This document shows positions 33,396 through 41,145 of a stretch of 52,557 nt of DNA, one piece after another. Each line of letters opens with the position of its first letter. The stretch's first letter is position 1. The stretch lies in assembly GCF_014656195.1 (NCBI RefSeq), contig NZ_BNBY01000043.1, positions 1-52,557 of the forward strand, written 5' to 3'. Both the position numbers and the translations under genes were made by a program. The DNA comes from Kitasatospora xanthocidica (GTDB lineage Bacteria; Actinomycetota; Actinomycetes; Streptomycetales; Streptomycetaceae). The notes beneath the pieces were generated by a model. The model did not search any database. It was not told where the DNA came from and was given only the letters and a program-made list of their open reading frames with translations.

Positions 33396-34300
33396 CGCCG
33401 GGCCTCCGGGGCGGGGGTAGGACGGTCGGGGGTGATGAGGCGGCCATGGGTTCGGTCGGGGGCGGGACGGTCGGCGGTGAGCCGGCGCCAGGCGAGCAGG
33501 GCGCAGAGGGCGAAGCCGAGCGCGTTGCCGACGCCGTGGGTGGCGGCCATCCAGCCCAGGGTGGGGTGGGGGAGCCCGGCGGCCCGGCCGAGCGCCCACC
33601 AGAGGGCGAGCACCATGGTGAGCGCGAGGACGGCCGAGGAGAGGGCGAGCAGCCGGGCGGTGACGGCGTCGCCGCGGGGGCGCAGCTCGCGCCAGGTGAC
33701 CAGGCCCACCAGCCACATCCCGGTGGTCAGCACCAGGGCGCCGGCGAACTGCCACCAGTTGCCGAGGAAGTACCCGGCGAGCACCAGCAGGGTGCCGGCC
33801 GGGACGCTGAGCGCCGCGCAGCGGGCCGCGGTCGCGGCCGGGCCGGGTGCGGCGGCGCGGCAGACCAGTCCGGCGACCAGGGCCGCGGTGAAACCCGCGA
33901 AGTGGAAGTGCGGGACGGTCAGTGCCAGGATGTGTGGTTCGAAGCCGAACAACGGGTAGCCGGAGCGTTCGGCGACCAGTGCGACCCCGGCCACCGAGGG
34001 CGCGGCGAGCGCGGTGAGCACCGCGATCTCGGCGGGTGCCACCGAGCGGGTGCGGGCCAGGCGCAGCGGCGCGTGCAGGGCGATGACCAGGGTGCCCAGC
34101 GCGTAGACGACGGCGGGGCCGGTGGCGAGGCCGCCGCGCGGCAGCCAGAGCGAGAGCGCTCCGGGTACGGCGGCGAGCGGCCAGAGCCGGCGGATCCGGG
34201 CCAGCCCGGGTTCGTCGACCAGGGCGAGGCCGAGCGGGACGACGGCGCCCATGCCGAGCAGGACCAGCAGGTCCACCAGTTCGGTGGTGCCCTTTCCCAT
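33392..34300 (-). CDS. YndJ family multi-pass membrane protein
   Basis: 302 residues with about eight hydrophobic helices (LLVLLGMGAVVPLGLALV; VVYALGTLVIALH; ILALTVPHFHFAGFTAALVA; LLVLAGYFLGNWWQF; LALTMVLALWWALG; HGVGNALGFALCALLAW). The PHFHFAG motif with two His in a membrane helix and the overall topology fit the YndJ family, named after the Bacillus yndJ gene. Start ATG 34300 with GGAGG 11 bases upstream; an in-frame TTG further out lies in the operator. First gene of the YndJ-DUF1990 operon, controlled by the two palindromes just upstream. Confidence 0.85.
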   Translation of the reverse strand: MGKGTTELVDLLVLLGMGAVVPLGLALVDEPGLARIRRLWPLAAVPGALSLWLPRGGLATGPAVVYALGTLVIALHAPLRLARTRSVAPAEIAVLTALAAPSVAGVALVAERSGYPLFGFEPHILALTVPHFHFAGFTAALVAGLVCRAAAPGPAATAARCAALSVPAGTLLVLAGYFLGNWWQFAGALVLTTGMWLVGLVTWRELRPRGDAVTARLLALSSAVLALTMVLALWWALGRAAGLPHPTLGWMAATHGVGNALGFALCALLAWRRLTADRPAPDRTHGRLITPDRPTPAPEARR

Positions 34301-34316
34301 GGTGGACAGACCCTCC

Positions 34317-34330
34317 TTGAACGCGTTCAA
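34317..34330. promoter_or_regulatory. Perfect palindrome, copy 1, before the YndJ operon
   Basis: TTGAACGCGTTCAA, 16 bases upstream of the YndJ ATG (minus strand). An identical copy follows 46 bp away. TetR-type operators have this form. Confidence 0.85.
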
Positions 34331-34362
34331 ATGAGCTTCGCCGCCGACTCTACGCCGCGGAC

Positions 34363-34376
34363 TTGAACGCGTTCAA
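34363..34376. promoter_or_regulatory. Perfect palindrome, copy 2, before the YndJ operon
   Basis: Second identical TTGAACGCGTTCAA. The cognate regulator is not encoded next to it; the palindrome differs from every other operator in this window. Confidence 0.85.
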
Positions 34377-34512
34377 CTTGGCTCGGGGTCGGCCGCCGGC
34401 CAGGCCCGGGGCCGCCGCTGACCCGGCCCTGACCTGGCCCCGTTCCGGCTGGCCTGGTGTTCACGCTGGGTGCGGCGCACTCTGGAGGAGTAACCGATGG
34501 AGGTGATCCGCC

Positions 34513-34782
34513 ATGCAGACTCTGGTCGGTTGGCACATCGAGATGGAGTTCCGTGAGGACGGTCCGCGCACCAGCGCCGCCGCCCTGCTCCGGCTCGGCG
34601 ACGGGACGGAACTGCGTGCCCACGGGTACAGCAGCCGCCACCCCTCCGATCCGGACCAGCTGCGGGTCGGCGAAGAGGTCGCGGGCGCCCGCGCGCTCAA
34701 CGACCTCGCCTCCCAGCTGCTCACCAAGGCCCACGGTGAGATCCAGGAGGTCAGCCCGGTCCCGACCCACCCGCTGTCGTGA
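34513..34782 (+). CDS. DUF1876 (dsRBD-like fold) protein
   Basis: 89 residues. Typical actinobacterial DUF1876: GWHIEMEFREDGPRTSAAAL, HGYSSRHPSDPDQLRVGEEV, ARALNDLASQLLTKAHGEIQ. The fold resembles a double-stranded RNA-binding domain but function is not established. GGAGGTGATC lies 8 bases before the ATG, a near-perfect ribosome site. Overlaps the following small gene (GTGA). Confidence 0.92.
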   Translation: MQTLVGWHIEMEFREDGPRTSAAALLRLGDGTELRAHGYSSRHPSDPDQLRVGEEVAGARALNDLASQLLTKAHGEIQEVSPVPTHPLS

Positions 34783-34979
34783 CCGCCCCGCGCGCGGGCG
34801 GCGGCACCGGATCGGAGCCGGCCCGCCCGCGGATCCCGCTGATCTGCCCGCGCTGCGGCCACGAGCAGCAGGTGGTGCCCGGTGGCCCGGGGCGGGTGGT
34901 CAAGGTCGTCCACGTCGGGACCGGCCGGGAGGCCTGCGAGCCCGGGGACCTGGCGCAGGCGCCGGACGACGAGGGCTGA
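34779..34979 (+). CDS. Small zinc-finger-like protein
   Basis: 66 residues starting at GTG inside the DUF1876 stop. LICPRCGHEQQVVPGGPG has one CxxC pair plus a His; a further Cys occurs near the end (GREACEPGD). Looks like a minimal zinc ribbon. Coupled to DUF1876 by a 4-base overlap, which supports it being a real gene. Function unknown. Confidence 0.65.
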   Translation: MTAPRAGGGTGSEPARPRIPLICPRCGHEQQVVPGGPGRVVKVVHVGTGREACEPGDLAQAPDDEG

Positions 34980-35066
34980 GACGAGGGAGCCGGGCCGGGA
35001 ACGTCGAGCGCCGGGAGCGCCGAGCGCCGCACGCCTGAGACGCCGCGCACCGGGAGGCGCCGAGCG

Positions 35067-35125
35067 CCGAGCCCGCACGCTCGCCGGGCCCCCGTCCCCC
35101 GGGCCCGGCGAACGTACGGGCTCGG
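35067..35125. terminator. Long bidirectional terminator hairpin
   Basis: CCGAGCCCGCACG pairs with CGTACGGGCTCGG and CGCCGGGCCC pairs with GGGCCCGGCG, with a CT/AA internal loop and a 9-base apex. It separates the convergent DUF1876 and PPOX genes and would work in both directions. Confidence 0.85.
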
Positions 35126-35142
35126 CCGCCCCGCCGCCGCCG

Positions 35143-35586
35143 TCAGTTGACGCAGTAGCTGCCTGGCAGCTGCCACTCCGGCCCGACCAGCCGCCGCTCC
35201 AGCTCGTTCGGGGTGATCCGGATCCCGACCGTCCCGGCCAGTCCGACCCGGAACCGGCTGCGGGCGAGCGCGACCAGCGCCGTCAGGCCGTACTTGTTGA
35301 TCAGCGAGGTGCGGTAGCGCGCGGTGGCGTCCGCGTCGCAGAGCCGGGCGCGGGCCGGGACGGGGCGCCCGGTCGGGCGACCGTGGGCGTCGCAGGGGCC
35401 GATCAGCACCCGGGGGCGGCGGCGGATCCGTTCGGCCTCGCCCGAGTGGGCGGGGGCCCAGACGCCGAGCGCCGTGCCGTCCTGCACCACCCAGAGCTGG
35501 GACTCGATCCGGGTGCCGTCCTCGTCGAAGGTGGTGAGCAGGAGGTATCTGCTGTCGGCGAGCTGGGGGGCGGTTCGGTGGTGCAC
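35143..35586 (-). CDS. PPOX-class F420-dependent oxidoreductase
   Basis: 147 residues. Split-barrel flavin/deazaflavin fold: SRYLLLTTFDEDGTRIESQL, WVVQDGTALGVWAPAHSGEA, RVLIGPCDAHGRPTG and RYRTSLINKYGL, as in F420-dependent PPOX-class enzymes. Reduces or binds F420 for an unknown substrate. GTG start with GGGAGG six bases upstream. Lies 72 bases after the cytochrome b gene on the same strand, so it may be the last gene of that transcript. Confidence 0.82.
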   Translation of the reverse strand: MHHRTAPQLADSRYLLLTTFDEDGTRIESQLWVVQDGTALGVWAPAHSGEAERIRRRPRVLIGPCDAHGRPTGRPVPARARLCDADATARYRTSLINKYGLTALVALARSRFRVGLAGTVGIRITPNELERRLVGPEWQLPGSYCVN

Positions 35587-35658
35587 GATGTCCTCCCTCT
35601 GGCGTCGGGGCAGGGGCGTCGGCGGCGGGCGTGTCGGGGCGTCGGCGTCGGCGGCGGG

Positions 35659-37272
35659 TCAGTGCCCGGGGCCGTCGGTGATCTCGCGGTACTCCTCGGC
35701 CGTCGGCTTGGGGATCCGGCTGCCCTCGCCGTGGAGCCCGCGGGACAGCCGCGCCCGGGTGCGGGTGAGCGCCCCCGCCGGACGGGCCACTCCATTCTCG
35801 TCCACCGGGGCGGGCAGTTCGAGGGGGCGGGGCTGCTCGTGTGCGGTGAGCCGGTGGAGCTCGGCGGGCGTGAGCCCGGCGTGCACCTCGGTGAACTCGC
35901 CGTGCGGCAGGCGCTTGACGACGCCCGTCTCGCGGCCGTGCAGCACCTTGTCGCGGTCCCGGCGCTGCAGGCCGAGGCACCACCGCTTGGTGATCACGAA
36001 GACGGTCACCGGGACGACGAAGAACCCGGCCCGGACGGCGTAGGTGATGGTGTTCAGCGACAGGTGGAAGTGGGTGGCGATCAGGTCGTTGCCGCCGCCC
36101 ACGAGCATCACCAGGTAGAGGCTGATCCAGGCGGCGCCGAACGCGGTGCGGACGGGCGCGTTGCGCGGCCGGTCGAGCAGGTGGTGCTCGCGCCGGTCGT
36201 CGGTCGCCCAGCTCTCGACGAACGGGTAGGCGGCGATGGCGAAGAGGATCACCGGGAACAGCAGGAACGGGATCAGCACCCCGAGGTTGAGGGTGTGGCC
36301 GCCCCGGACGCCGACCTCCCAGCCGGGCATCACCCGGATCAGGCCCTCGGCGAAGCCCATGTACCAGTCGGGCTGGGCGTCGGTGGAGACCTGGTCCGGA
36401 CGGTACGGGCCGTACGCCCAGATCGGGTTGATCGTGGCGACCGCCGACATCAGCGCGATGACGCCGAAGACCAGGAAGAAGAACCCGCCGGCCTTGGCCA
36501 GGTAGACCGGCATCAGCGGCATGCCGACCACGTTCTTCTCGGTCCTGCCCGGGCCCGCCCACTGGGTGTGCTTGTGGTGGAAGACCAGGATCAGGTGCGC
36601 CACCAGGAGTCCGAGCATGATGCCCGGGACCAGCAGCACGTGGACGGTGAAGAACCGCGGCACGATGTCGTGGCCCGGGAACTCCCCGCCGAACAGGAAC
36701 ATCTGGATGTACGTGCCGACCAGCGGCACCGCCAGCACCACGCCCTCGATGAACCGGATTCCGGTGCCCGACAGCAGGTCGTCCGGCAGTGAGTAGCCGA
36801 AGAAGCCGTCCAGCATGCCGAGGAAGAGCAGCAGGAAGCCGAAGAGCCAGTTGATCTCGCGCGGCTTGCGGAAGGCGCCGGTGAAGAACACCCGCATCAT
36901 GTGCACGAACATGGCCGCGACGAAGACGACCGCCGCCCAGTGGTGGATCTGCCGGATCAGCAGACCGCCGCGGACCTCGAAGCTGATGTCCACGGTGGAG
37001 GCGTAGGCCTCCGACATCCCGATGCCCTTGAGCGGCACGTAGGAGCCGTCGTAGACGACCTCGCCCATGCTGGGCTTGAAGAACAGGGTCAGGTAGACGC
37101 CGGTCAGGATGATGATCAGGAAGGTGTAGAGGCAGATCTCGCCCAGCATGAAGGACCAGTGGTCCGGGAAGACCTTGCGCAGGTTGGTCCTGGCCAGGGT
37201 GTAGATCCCCAGCCGGCCGTCCGCCCAGTCGGCGGCCTTCTGCCCCCGCCCTGGGCTCTGATTCCGGGTCAT
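35659..37272 (-). CDS. Orphan cytochrome b subunit of a bc1-type complex (QcrB paralogue)
   Basis: 537 residues, near the length of actinobacterial QcrB. Cytochrome b haem ligands are present: H110/H124 (spacing 14) in helix B and H211/H226 (spacing 15) in helix D, plus the Qo-site PDWY at 301-304. An extra C-terminal region follows, as in actinobacterial QcrB. There is no qcrA, qcrC or cta gene nearby, so this is a second, stand-alone cytochrome b. Two GGGGA-N4-TCCCC palindromes sit 28 and 68 bases before the ATG, resembling those of the TetR gene 2.6 kb away. Likely an inducible variant subunit, possibly resistant to a bc1 inhibitor; that role is inferred. Confidence 0.93.
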   Translation of the reverse strand: MTRNQSPGRGQKAADWADGRLGIYTLARTNLRKVFPDHWSFMLGEICLYTFLIIILTGVYLTLFFKPSMGEVVYDGSYVPLKGIGMSEAYASTVDISFEVRGGLLIRQIHHWAAVVFVAAMFVHMMRVFFTGAFRKPREINWLFGFLLLFLGMLDGFFGYSLPDDLLSGTGIRFIEGVVLAVPLVGTYIQMFLFGGEFPGHDIVPRFFTVHVLLVPGIMLGLLVAHLILVFHHKHTQWAGPGRTEKNVVGMPLMPVYLAKAGGFFFLVFGVIALMSAVATINPIWAYGPYRPDQVSTDAQPDWYMGFAEGLIRVMPGWEVGVRGGHTLNLGVLIPFLLFPVILFAIAAYPFVESWATDDRREHHLLDRPRNAPVRTAFGAAWISLYLVMLVGGGNDLIATHFHLSLNTITYAVRAGFFVVPVTVFVITKRWCLGLQRRDRDKVLHGRETGVVKRLPHGEFTEVHAGLTPAELHRLTAHEQPRPLELPAPVDENGVARPAGALTRTRARLSRGLHGEGSRIPKPTAEEYREITDGPGH

Positions 37273-37299
37273 GTGCACACACCTCGGTCCAACGGAACC

Positions 37300-37313
37300 G
37301 GGGAGATGTCCCC
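37300..37313. promoter_or_regulatory. TetR-type operator 1 at the qcrB promoter
   Basis: GGGGAGATGTCCCC with flanks ACC and GCTTCG, almost the same context as the first site before the TetR gene. 28 bases from the qcrB start. Confidence 0.8.
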
Positions 37314-37339
37314 GCTTCGCACTGGGCCCCACCATAATC

Positions 37340-37353
37340 GGGGAGTGATCCCC
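37340..37353. promoter_or_regulatory. TetR-type operator 2 at the qcrB promoter
   Basis: GGGGAGTGATCCCC, centre 40 bp from operator 1, reproducing the paired layout at the TetR gene. Confidence 0.8.
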
Positions 37354-37420
37354 ACTTCCAGTCGGGGGTGCGTTCGAGGCCTCGAGGTCCCAAAGCCACG
37401 GGCCGCCCGGAAACGGCGAG

Positions 37421-37456
37421 CGGCCCGCCCGGTGTCGTGGAACACCGGACGGGCCG
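37421..37456 (-). terminator. Hairpin after the MFS pump gene
   Basis: 15-bp arms with one mismatch (37421-37435 and 37442-37456) around a 6-base loop, 29 bases past the MFS stop, ahead of the qcrB promoter. It separates the TetR-MFS unit from qcrB. Confidence 0.8.
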
Positions 37457-37484
37457 CGTACGCACCCGAGTCACCCCTTGGGCG

Positions 37485-39020
37485 TCAGTGCACCAGCACC
37501 GGCACCGCGTCGTTCTGCGCGTCGTCCGCACCGGCGCCCGCACCCGGACCCGCGTCGGGCCGGCCGGCGTTGATGAAGGTGAAGGCGACGGCGCCGGCGG
37601 CCACCAGGATCCCGAAGGACACCCAGATCGCGGTCGAGAACCCGTGCACCATGCCCTGGAACTGCAGGGCCTTGGCGGCCTCCGGGGAGGCGGCGGCCGC
37701 GGCGGTGGCGTGCGAGGCCAGCCAGGTGGTGGTCGCGCTGGCCGCGATCGTGTTCAGCAGCGCGGTGCCGATGGCGCCGCCGACCTGCTGCGAGGTGTTG
37801 ACCATGGCGGAGGCCACGCCCGCGTCGCGCGGCTGGACGCCGTGCGTGGCGAGGCTCATGGCCGGCATGAACGCGGTGCCCATGCCGAGGCCCATCAGGA
37901 CCAGGCCCGGCAGGATCAGCGCCGGGTAGGAGGTGTCCAGGCCGATGTGGGTCAGCAGGAACATGCCGACCGAGGCGACCAGGAAGCCGGGCGCCATCAG
38001 GTAGCGCGCCGGGACCCGGGTCATCAGCCGGGCGCCGATCTGGGTCGAGCCGGTGATCATGCCCGCCACCATCGGCAGGAAGGCCACGCCGGTCAGCACC
38101 GGGCTGTAGCCGAGCACGATCTGCAGGTAGTAGGTCAGGAAGAGGAACAGACCGAACATGCCGATCACGGCCATGCCCAGCGACAGGTACACCCCGCCGC
38201 GGTTGCGGTCCAGCACCACGCGCAGCGGCAGCAGCGGGGCCTTGACCTTGAGCTCCACCACCACGAAGGCGGCCAGCAGCACGGCGGCCGCGGCGAACAG
38301 GCCCAGGGTGCTGCCGGACGTCCAGCCGGCGGACTCGGCCCGGGTGAAGCCGTACACCAGCGAGACCAGACCGGTGGTCACCAGCAGCACGCCGGGGACG
38401 TCCAGCTTGTTGCGGTTGCGGCCCTCGGCGGGCTCGCGGATCACCAGCACGGCGCCGGCGGCGGCCACGATGGCGAACGGGATGTTGACGAAGAAGGTCC
38501 AGCGCCAGTTCATGTACTCGGTGAGCAGGCCGCCGAGGATCAGGCCGATGGCGCCACCGCCACCGGCGATCGCACCGTAGATGCCGAACGCCTTGGCGCG
38601 CTCCTTGGCCTCGGTGAAGGTCACCGCGAGCAGCGAGAGCGCGGCCGGGGCGAGCAGCGCGCCGAACACGCCCTGCAGGGCGCGGGCGCCGAGCAGCATC
38701 GAGGTGTTCACCGCGGCGCCGCCCAGGGCGGAGGCGAGGGCGAAGCCGATCAGGCCGACGGTGAAGGTCCGCTTGCGGCCCCAGAGGTCCGCGATCCGGC
38801 CGCCGAACAGCAGCAGGCCGCCGAAGGCCAGCGCGTAGGCGGTGATCACCCACTGGCGGTTGCCGTCGGTGATGCCGAGGTCCCGCTGGGCGGAGGGCAG
38901 GGCGATGTTCACGATGGTCGCGTCGAGGACGACCATCAGCTGGGCGAGGCCGATGAATATCAGCGCCTTCCAGCGCCGGGGATCGGGCAGCGTCGCCGGT
39001 CGGGCGTCGGTTTGAGACAT
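37485..39020 (-). CDS. DHA2-family (EmrB/QacA) MFS drug efflux transporter
   Basis: 511 residues. Fourteen-TM DHA2-type pump: motif near TM1 LAQLMVVLDATIVNIALPSA, motif A-like GGRIADLWGRKR, LQGVFGALLAPAALSLLAV (motif C-like region) and a C-terminal acidic tail. Exports drugs using the proton gradient. It lies 209 bases after the TetR gene on the same strand and is most likely its main target. Start ATG 39020 (MSQTDARP); an in-frame GTG at 39032 is possible. Confidence 0.93.
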   Translation of the reverse strand: MSQTDARPATLPDPRRWKALIFIGLAQLMVVLDATIVNIALPSAQRDLGITDGNRQWVITAYALAFGGLLLFGGRIADLWGRKRTFTVGLIGFALASALGGAAVNTSMLLGARALQGVFGALLAPAALSLLAVTFTEAKERAKAFGIYGAIAGGGGAIGLILGGLLTEYMNWRWTFFVNIPFAIVAAAGAVLVIREPAEGRNRNKLDVPGVLLVTTGLVSLVYGFTRAESAGWTSGSTLGLFAAAAVLLAAFVVVELKVKAPLLPLRVVLDRNRGGVYLSLGMAVIGMFGLFLFLTYYLQIVLGYSPVLTGVAFLPMVAGMITGSTQIGARLMTRVPARYLMAPGFLVASVGMFLLTHIGLDTSYPALILPGLVLMGLGMGTAFMPAMSLATHGVQPRDAGVASAMVNTSQQVGGAIGTALLNTIAASATTTWLASHATAAAAASPEAAKALQFQGMVHGFSTAIWVSFGILVAAGAVAFTFINAGRPDAGPGAGAGADDAQNDAVPVLVH

Positions 39021-39182
39021 GGGGGTACTCACTTCACGGTGCGTGGTGTGCGGGCGCGGTCGACTCCCGTACGGGAACGGAGGGTTGCCGCACGGGGAGA
39101 GGTGCTTCGGGTGCTTCGGGGCGTGCCGGTCCGGGCCGGGGCGAGCCGCGGCTCAGGAGCGCGGGCCGCCCGGTGCCGCCGG

Positions 39183-39216
39183 TCGGATCAGGTGTCGGAT
39201 CAGGGTTCGGATCAGG
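39183..39216. repeat. Three 10-bp direct repeats at 12-bp spacing
   Basis: TCGGATCAGG at 39183, 39195 and 39207, in the gap between the TetR stop and the MFS gene. Spacing is close to one helical turn, so a protein could bind one face, but slippage is an equally simple origin. Confidence 0.75.
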
Positions 39217-39229
39217 TCTGGTGCGTCGG

Positions 39230-39907
39230 TCAGTTCTTGGGCTGGAGGTCCTCGAAGGTCGCCGCCCGGCCGGGCAGGACCGAACGGACCGGCGTGCGCA
39301 GGCCGTCCAGGAAGATCTGCAGGTGCCGGTGGACGAAGTCGTCGAGCATCAGGCAGGAGGTGTTCGGCAGTGGTCGGGTCAGTTGGCTCAGCGCGATGAA
39401 CAGGTCACCGTGCGCGACGTCCGGCCGCAGCTCGCCCGCGGCCCGGGCGCGCTCCATCAGCCCGCCCACGGCGGACTGCAGGCGCTCCCGGATCTCGGTC
39501 AACTGCGGGTCGTGCGGGTCGACATGGTTGCTGAACAGGGTGCAGAGACCACCGACCTTCTCCGCGACGGTCGCGTGCGCGAACCGCTGCAGAGCGTCGA
39601 ACGGGCCGTCGCCGTCGACGGCGTCCGCCTCCACCGTCGCCGTCTCGGCGAGAGCCAGGATGCGGTTCTTGACGAGCACCGCCACCTCTTGGATCAGCGC
39701 CATCCGGTCCGGGAAGTTCCGGTAGAGAGTGGCGTTGCCGACCCCAGCCCGCTTCGCGATCTCGTCCAGCGGCGCATCGGCACCGTGCTCGACGAACGCG
39801 TCCCGGGCCGCCAGCACGATCCGCTCCCGGTTCCGGCTCGCGTCCGCACGCAGCTTCGGCGTACGGGCGCTCCCGGCGGGACGGACCGACTCGGCGGTGG
39901 TGGTCAC
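39230..39907 (-). CDS. TetR-family transcriptional repressor
   Basis: 225 residues. TetR DNA-binding domain at ~20-70: RNRERIVLAARDAFVEHGAD, APLDEIAKRAGVGNATLYRN and FPDRMALIQEVAVLV. The C-terminal ligand domain is typical. GTG start; GGAG lies ~9 bases upstream. Two GGGGA..TCCCC palindromes are 24 and 63 bases before the start, so it should repress itself, the following MFS gene and probably the cytochrome b gene that carries the same paired sites. Confidence 0.93.
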   Translation of the reverse strand: MTTTAESVRPAGSARTPKLRADASRNRERIVLAARDAFVEHGADAPLDEIAKRAGVGNATLYRNFPDRMALIQEVAVLVKNRILALAETATVEADAVDGDGPFDALQRFAHATVAEKVGGLCTLFSNHVDPHDPQLTEIRERLQSAVGGLMERARAAGELRPDVAHGDLFIALSQLTRPLPNTSCLMLDDFVHRHLQIFLDGLRTPVRSVLPGRAATFEDLQPKN

Positions 39908-39930
39908 GACGACTGCTCCTTCAGAGTACC

Positions 39931-39945
39931 GGGGAAATTTTCCCC
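39931..39945. promoter_or_regulatory. TetR operator 1 (autoregulatory)
   Basis: GGGGAAATTTTCCCC, arms GGGGAAA/TTTCCCC around a single base, with flanks ACC and GCTTCG. 24 bases before the TetR start. Confidence 0.85.
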
Positions 39946-39969
39946 GCTTCGGCCAACGTACTCAGAAAC

Positions 39970-39984
39970 GGGGAATCTGTCCCC
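39970..39984. promoter_or_regulatory. TetR operator 2 (autoregulatory)
   Basis: GGGGAATCTGTCCCC; arms GGGGA/TCCCC, centre 39 bp from operator 1. Confidence 0.8.
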
Positions 39985-40012
39985 GCAATTTCCTTCCGGA
40001 CTGTGACCTGCA

Positions 40013-40486
40013 TCACACCTCGGGGGCGTCCGTCCCGGCCGTCGGGCCCAGGTTGCGCTCCAGGCGTTCCAGCAGGCGCGCCAGCGTGGCGCGGTCCTCC
40101 TCGTCGAGACCGGCCAGGGTGATCGCCTCCAGCTCCCGCCAGGACCGCGCGACCTGATCGCGCAGCGCGCAGGCCGCCGCCGTCGCCTCGACCACCACGG
40201 CCCGCCGGTCGGTCTCGCTGCGCCGGCGCCGCAGGAACCCCGCCTGCTCCAGTCGCTGCACCATCCGCGTCACGGTGGAGGCGTCCACCCCGAGCTCCTC
40301 GATCAGAGCCGCCTGCGGCTGCGGTCCGCGTTCCCAGAGCAGCATCATCAGCAGCTCCTGGCCGGCGTGCAGGCCGTGCGGGCGCAGCAGGCGCTCGGCG
40401 TTCGCCCGGTGCAGCCGGGAGACCCGGGCGATGGCCTGGCTGGTGCCGCCCGCCTCGGCGAGGGGCTGGTTCCTTGAGTCACGCAC
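40013..40486 (-). CDS. MarR-family transcriptional regulator
   Basis: 157 residues from GTG 40486. MarR fold: ANAERLLRPHGLHAGQELLM, LIEELGVDASTVTRMVQRLE, and the wing RRRRSETDRRAVVVEAT with the expected Asp-Arg. Starts without a ribosome site; TACAAT, a good -10, ends 8 bases before the GTG, so transcription may begin at or near the start codon (leaderless). Divergent from the DUF1857 gene; the intergenic region holds two CTTG-N6-CAAG sites. Confidence 0.9.
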   Translation of the reverse strand: MRDSRNQPLAEAGGTSQAIARVSRLHRANAERLLRPHGLHAGQELLMMLLWERGPQPQAALIEELGVDASTVTRMVQRLEQAGFLRRRRSETDRRAVVVEATAAACALRDQVARSWRELEAITLAGLDEEDRATLARLLERLERNLGPTAGTDAPEV

Positions 40487-40562
40487 GCGGCCGATTGTAC
40501 GGGCAAGCAGTTTTCGTTCGGTATGCCTCGGGGCCTTGCGCCGACTGGGGCCGAGGCGTTTA

Positions 40563-40576
40563 CTTGGCCGCGCAAG
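40563..40576. promoter_or_regulatory. MarR-type site 1 (CTTG-N6-CAAG)
   Basis: CTTGGCCGCGCAAG in the MarR/DUF1857 divergent region, 21 bp (two helical turns) from the matching site. Confidence 0.75.
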
Positions 40577-40583
40577 CACATTG

Positions 40584-40597
40584 CTTGGCCGAACAAG
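40584..40597. promoter_or_regulatory. MarR-type site 2 (CTTG-N6-CAAG)
   Basis: CTTGGCCGAACAAG, 18 bases before the DUF1857 ATG. With flanking TTACTTG and CAAGTAA the two sites form a larger symmetrical block. Confidence 0.75.
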
Positions 40598-40615
40598 TAA
40601 CTGGGGGAGCCAGTC

Positions 40616-41065
40616 ATGCGAGTCATCAGCCGGACCGTGCGCGTCAACGACCCCGCCGACCCGGACGAGGTGTTCCTCACCCGGGACGACGTCTGGGCCG
40701 CCCTGGAGCGCAAGGCCGAGAACGCGGTGCCCGTCGTCGCCGCGATGGACGAGTGCACCGTCCTGGAGCGCACCGAGAACGGCCTGGTCCGCGAGGTGGT
40801 CTTCCACGGCGAGCGGGTCCGCGAGGAGATCGTCTTCCACCCCAAGACCCGGGTCAGCTTCTTCCGCGACGACGAGGCCGCCCGCTGGGTGATCCACAAC
40901 GACATCGACGAGGACGAGCAGGGCCTCACCCTCACCTTCACCGGCGAACTCGACCTCGGCGGAGGCGAGGCGGAGGACGCCGCCGCCGACCGCATGCAGG
41001 CCGGCTACCTCCTGGCCATCCGGACCACCCTCAAGCTCGCCCGCGAGGCGGTGGGCAACGCCTGA
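40616..41065 (+). CDS. DUF1857 (AtaL-like, SRPBCC fold) protein
   Basis: 149 residues. RVISRTVRVNDPADPDEVFL, LTRDDVWAALERKAENAVPV, TVLERTENGLVREVVFHGER and the C-terminal long helix YLLAIRTTLKLAREAV match DUF1857/AtaL, a START-like ligand-binding fold. GGGGGAGC 6-10 bases upstream serves as ribosome site. Divergent from its probable regulator MarR. Likely binds or modifies a hydrophobic small molecule; no known substrate. Confidence 0.88.
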   Translation: MRVISRTVRVNDPADPDEVFLTRDDVWAALERKAENAVPVVAAMDECTVLERTENGLVREVVFHGERVREEIVFHPKTRVSFFRDDEAARWVIHNDIDEDEQGLTLTFTGELDLGGGEAEDAAADRMQAGYLLAIRTTLKLAREAVGNA

Positions 41066-41145
41066 CGGCGGCCCGGCTCCGGCCGTGACCACCTCAATCG
41101 CCCGGTCGTTCGCACGGAGGAGCGTCCAGTCGAAGGAGCAGCGCC

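Noticed and set aside
35659..37272. The main bc1 complex operon
   Set aside because: No Rieske (qcrA), cytochrome c (qcrC) or oxidase genes flank it; the gene stands alone with its own operator pair.
39230..39907. The TetR regulator as binder of the TTGAACGCGTTCAA palindromes at 34.3 kb
   Set aside because: Its own promoter carries a different motif (GGGGA..TCCCC); nothing connects it to the YndJ sites.
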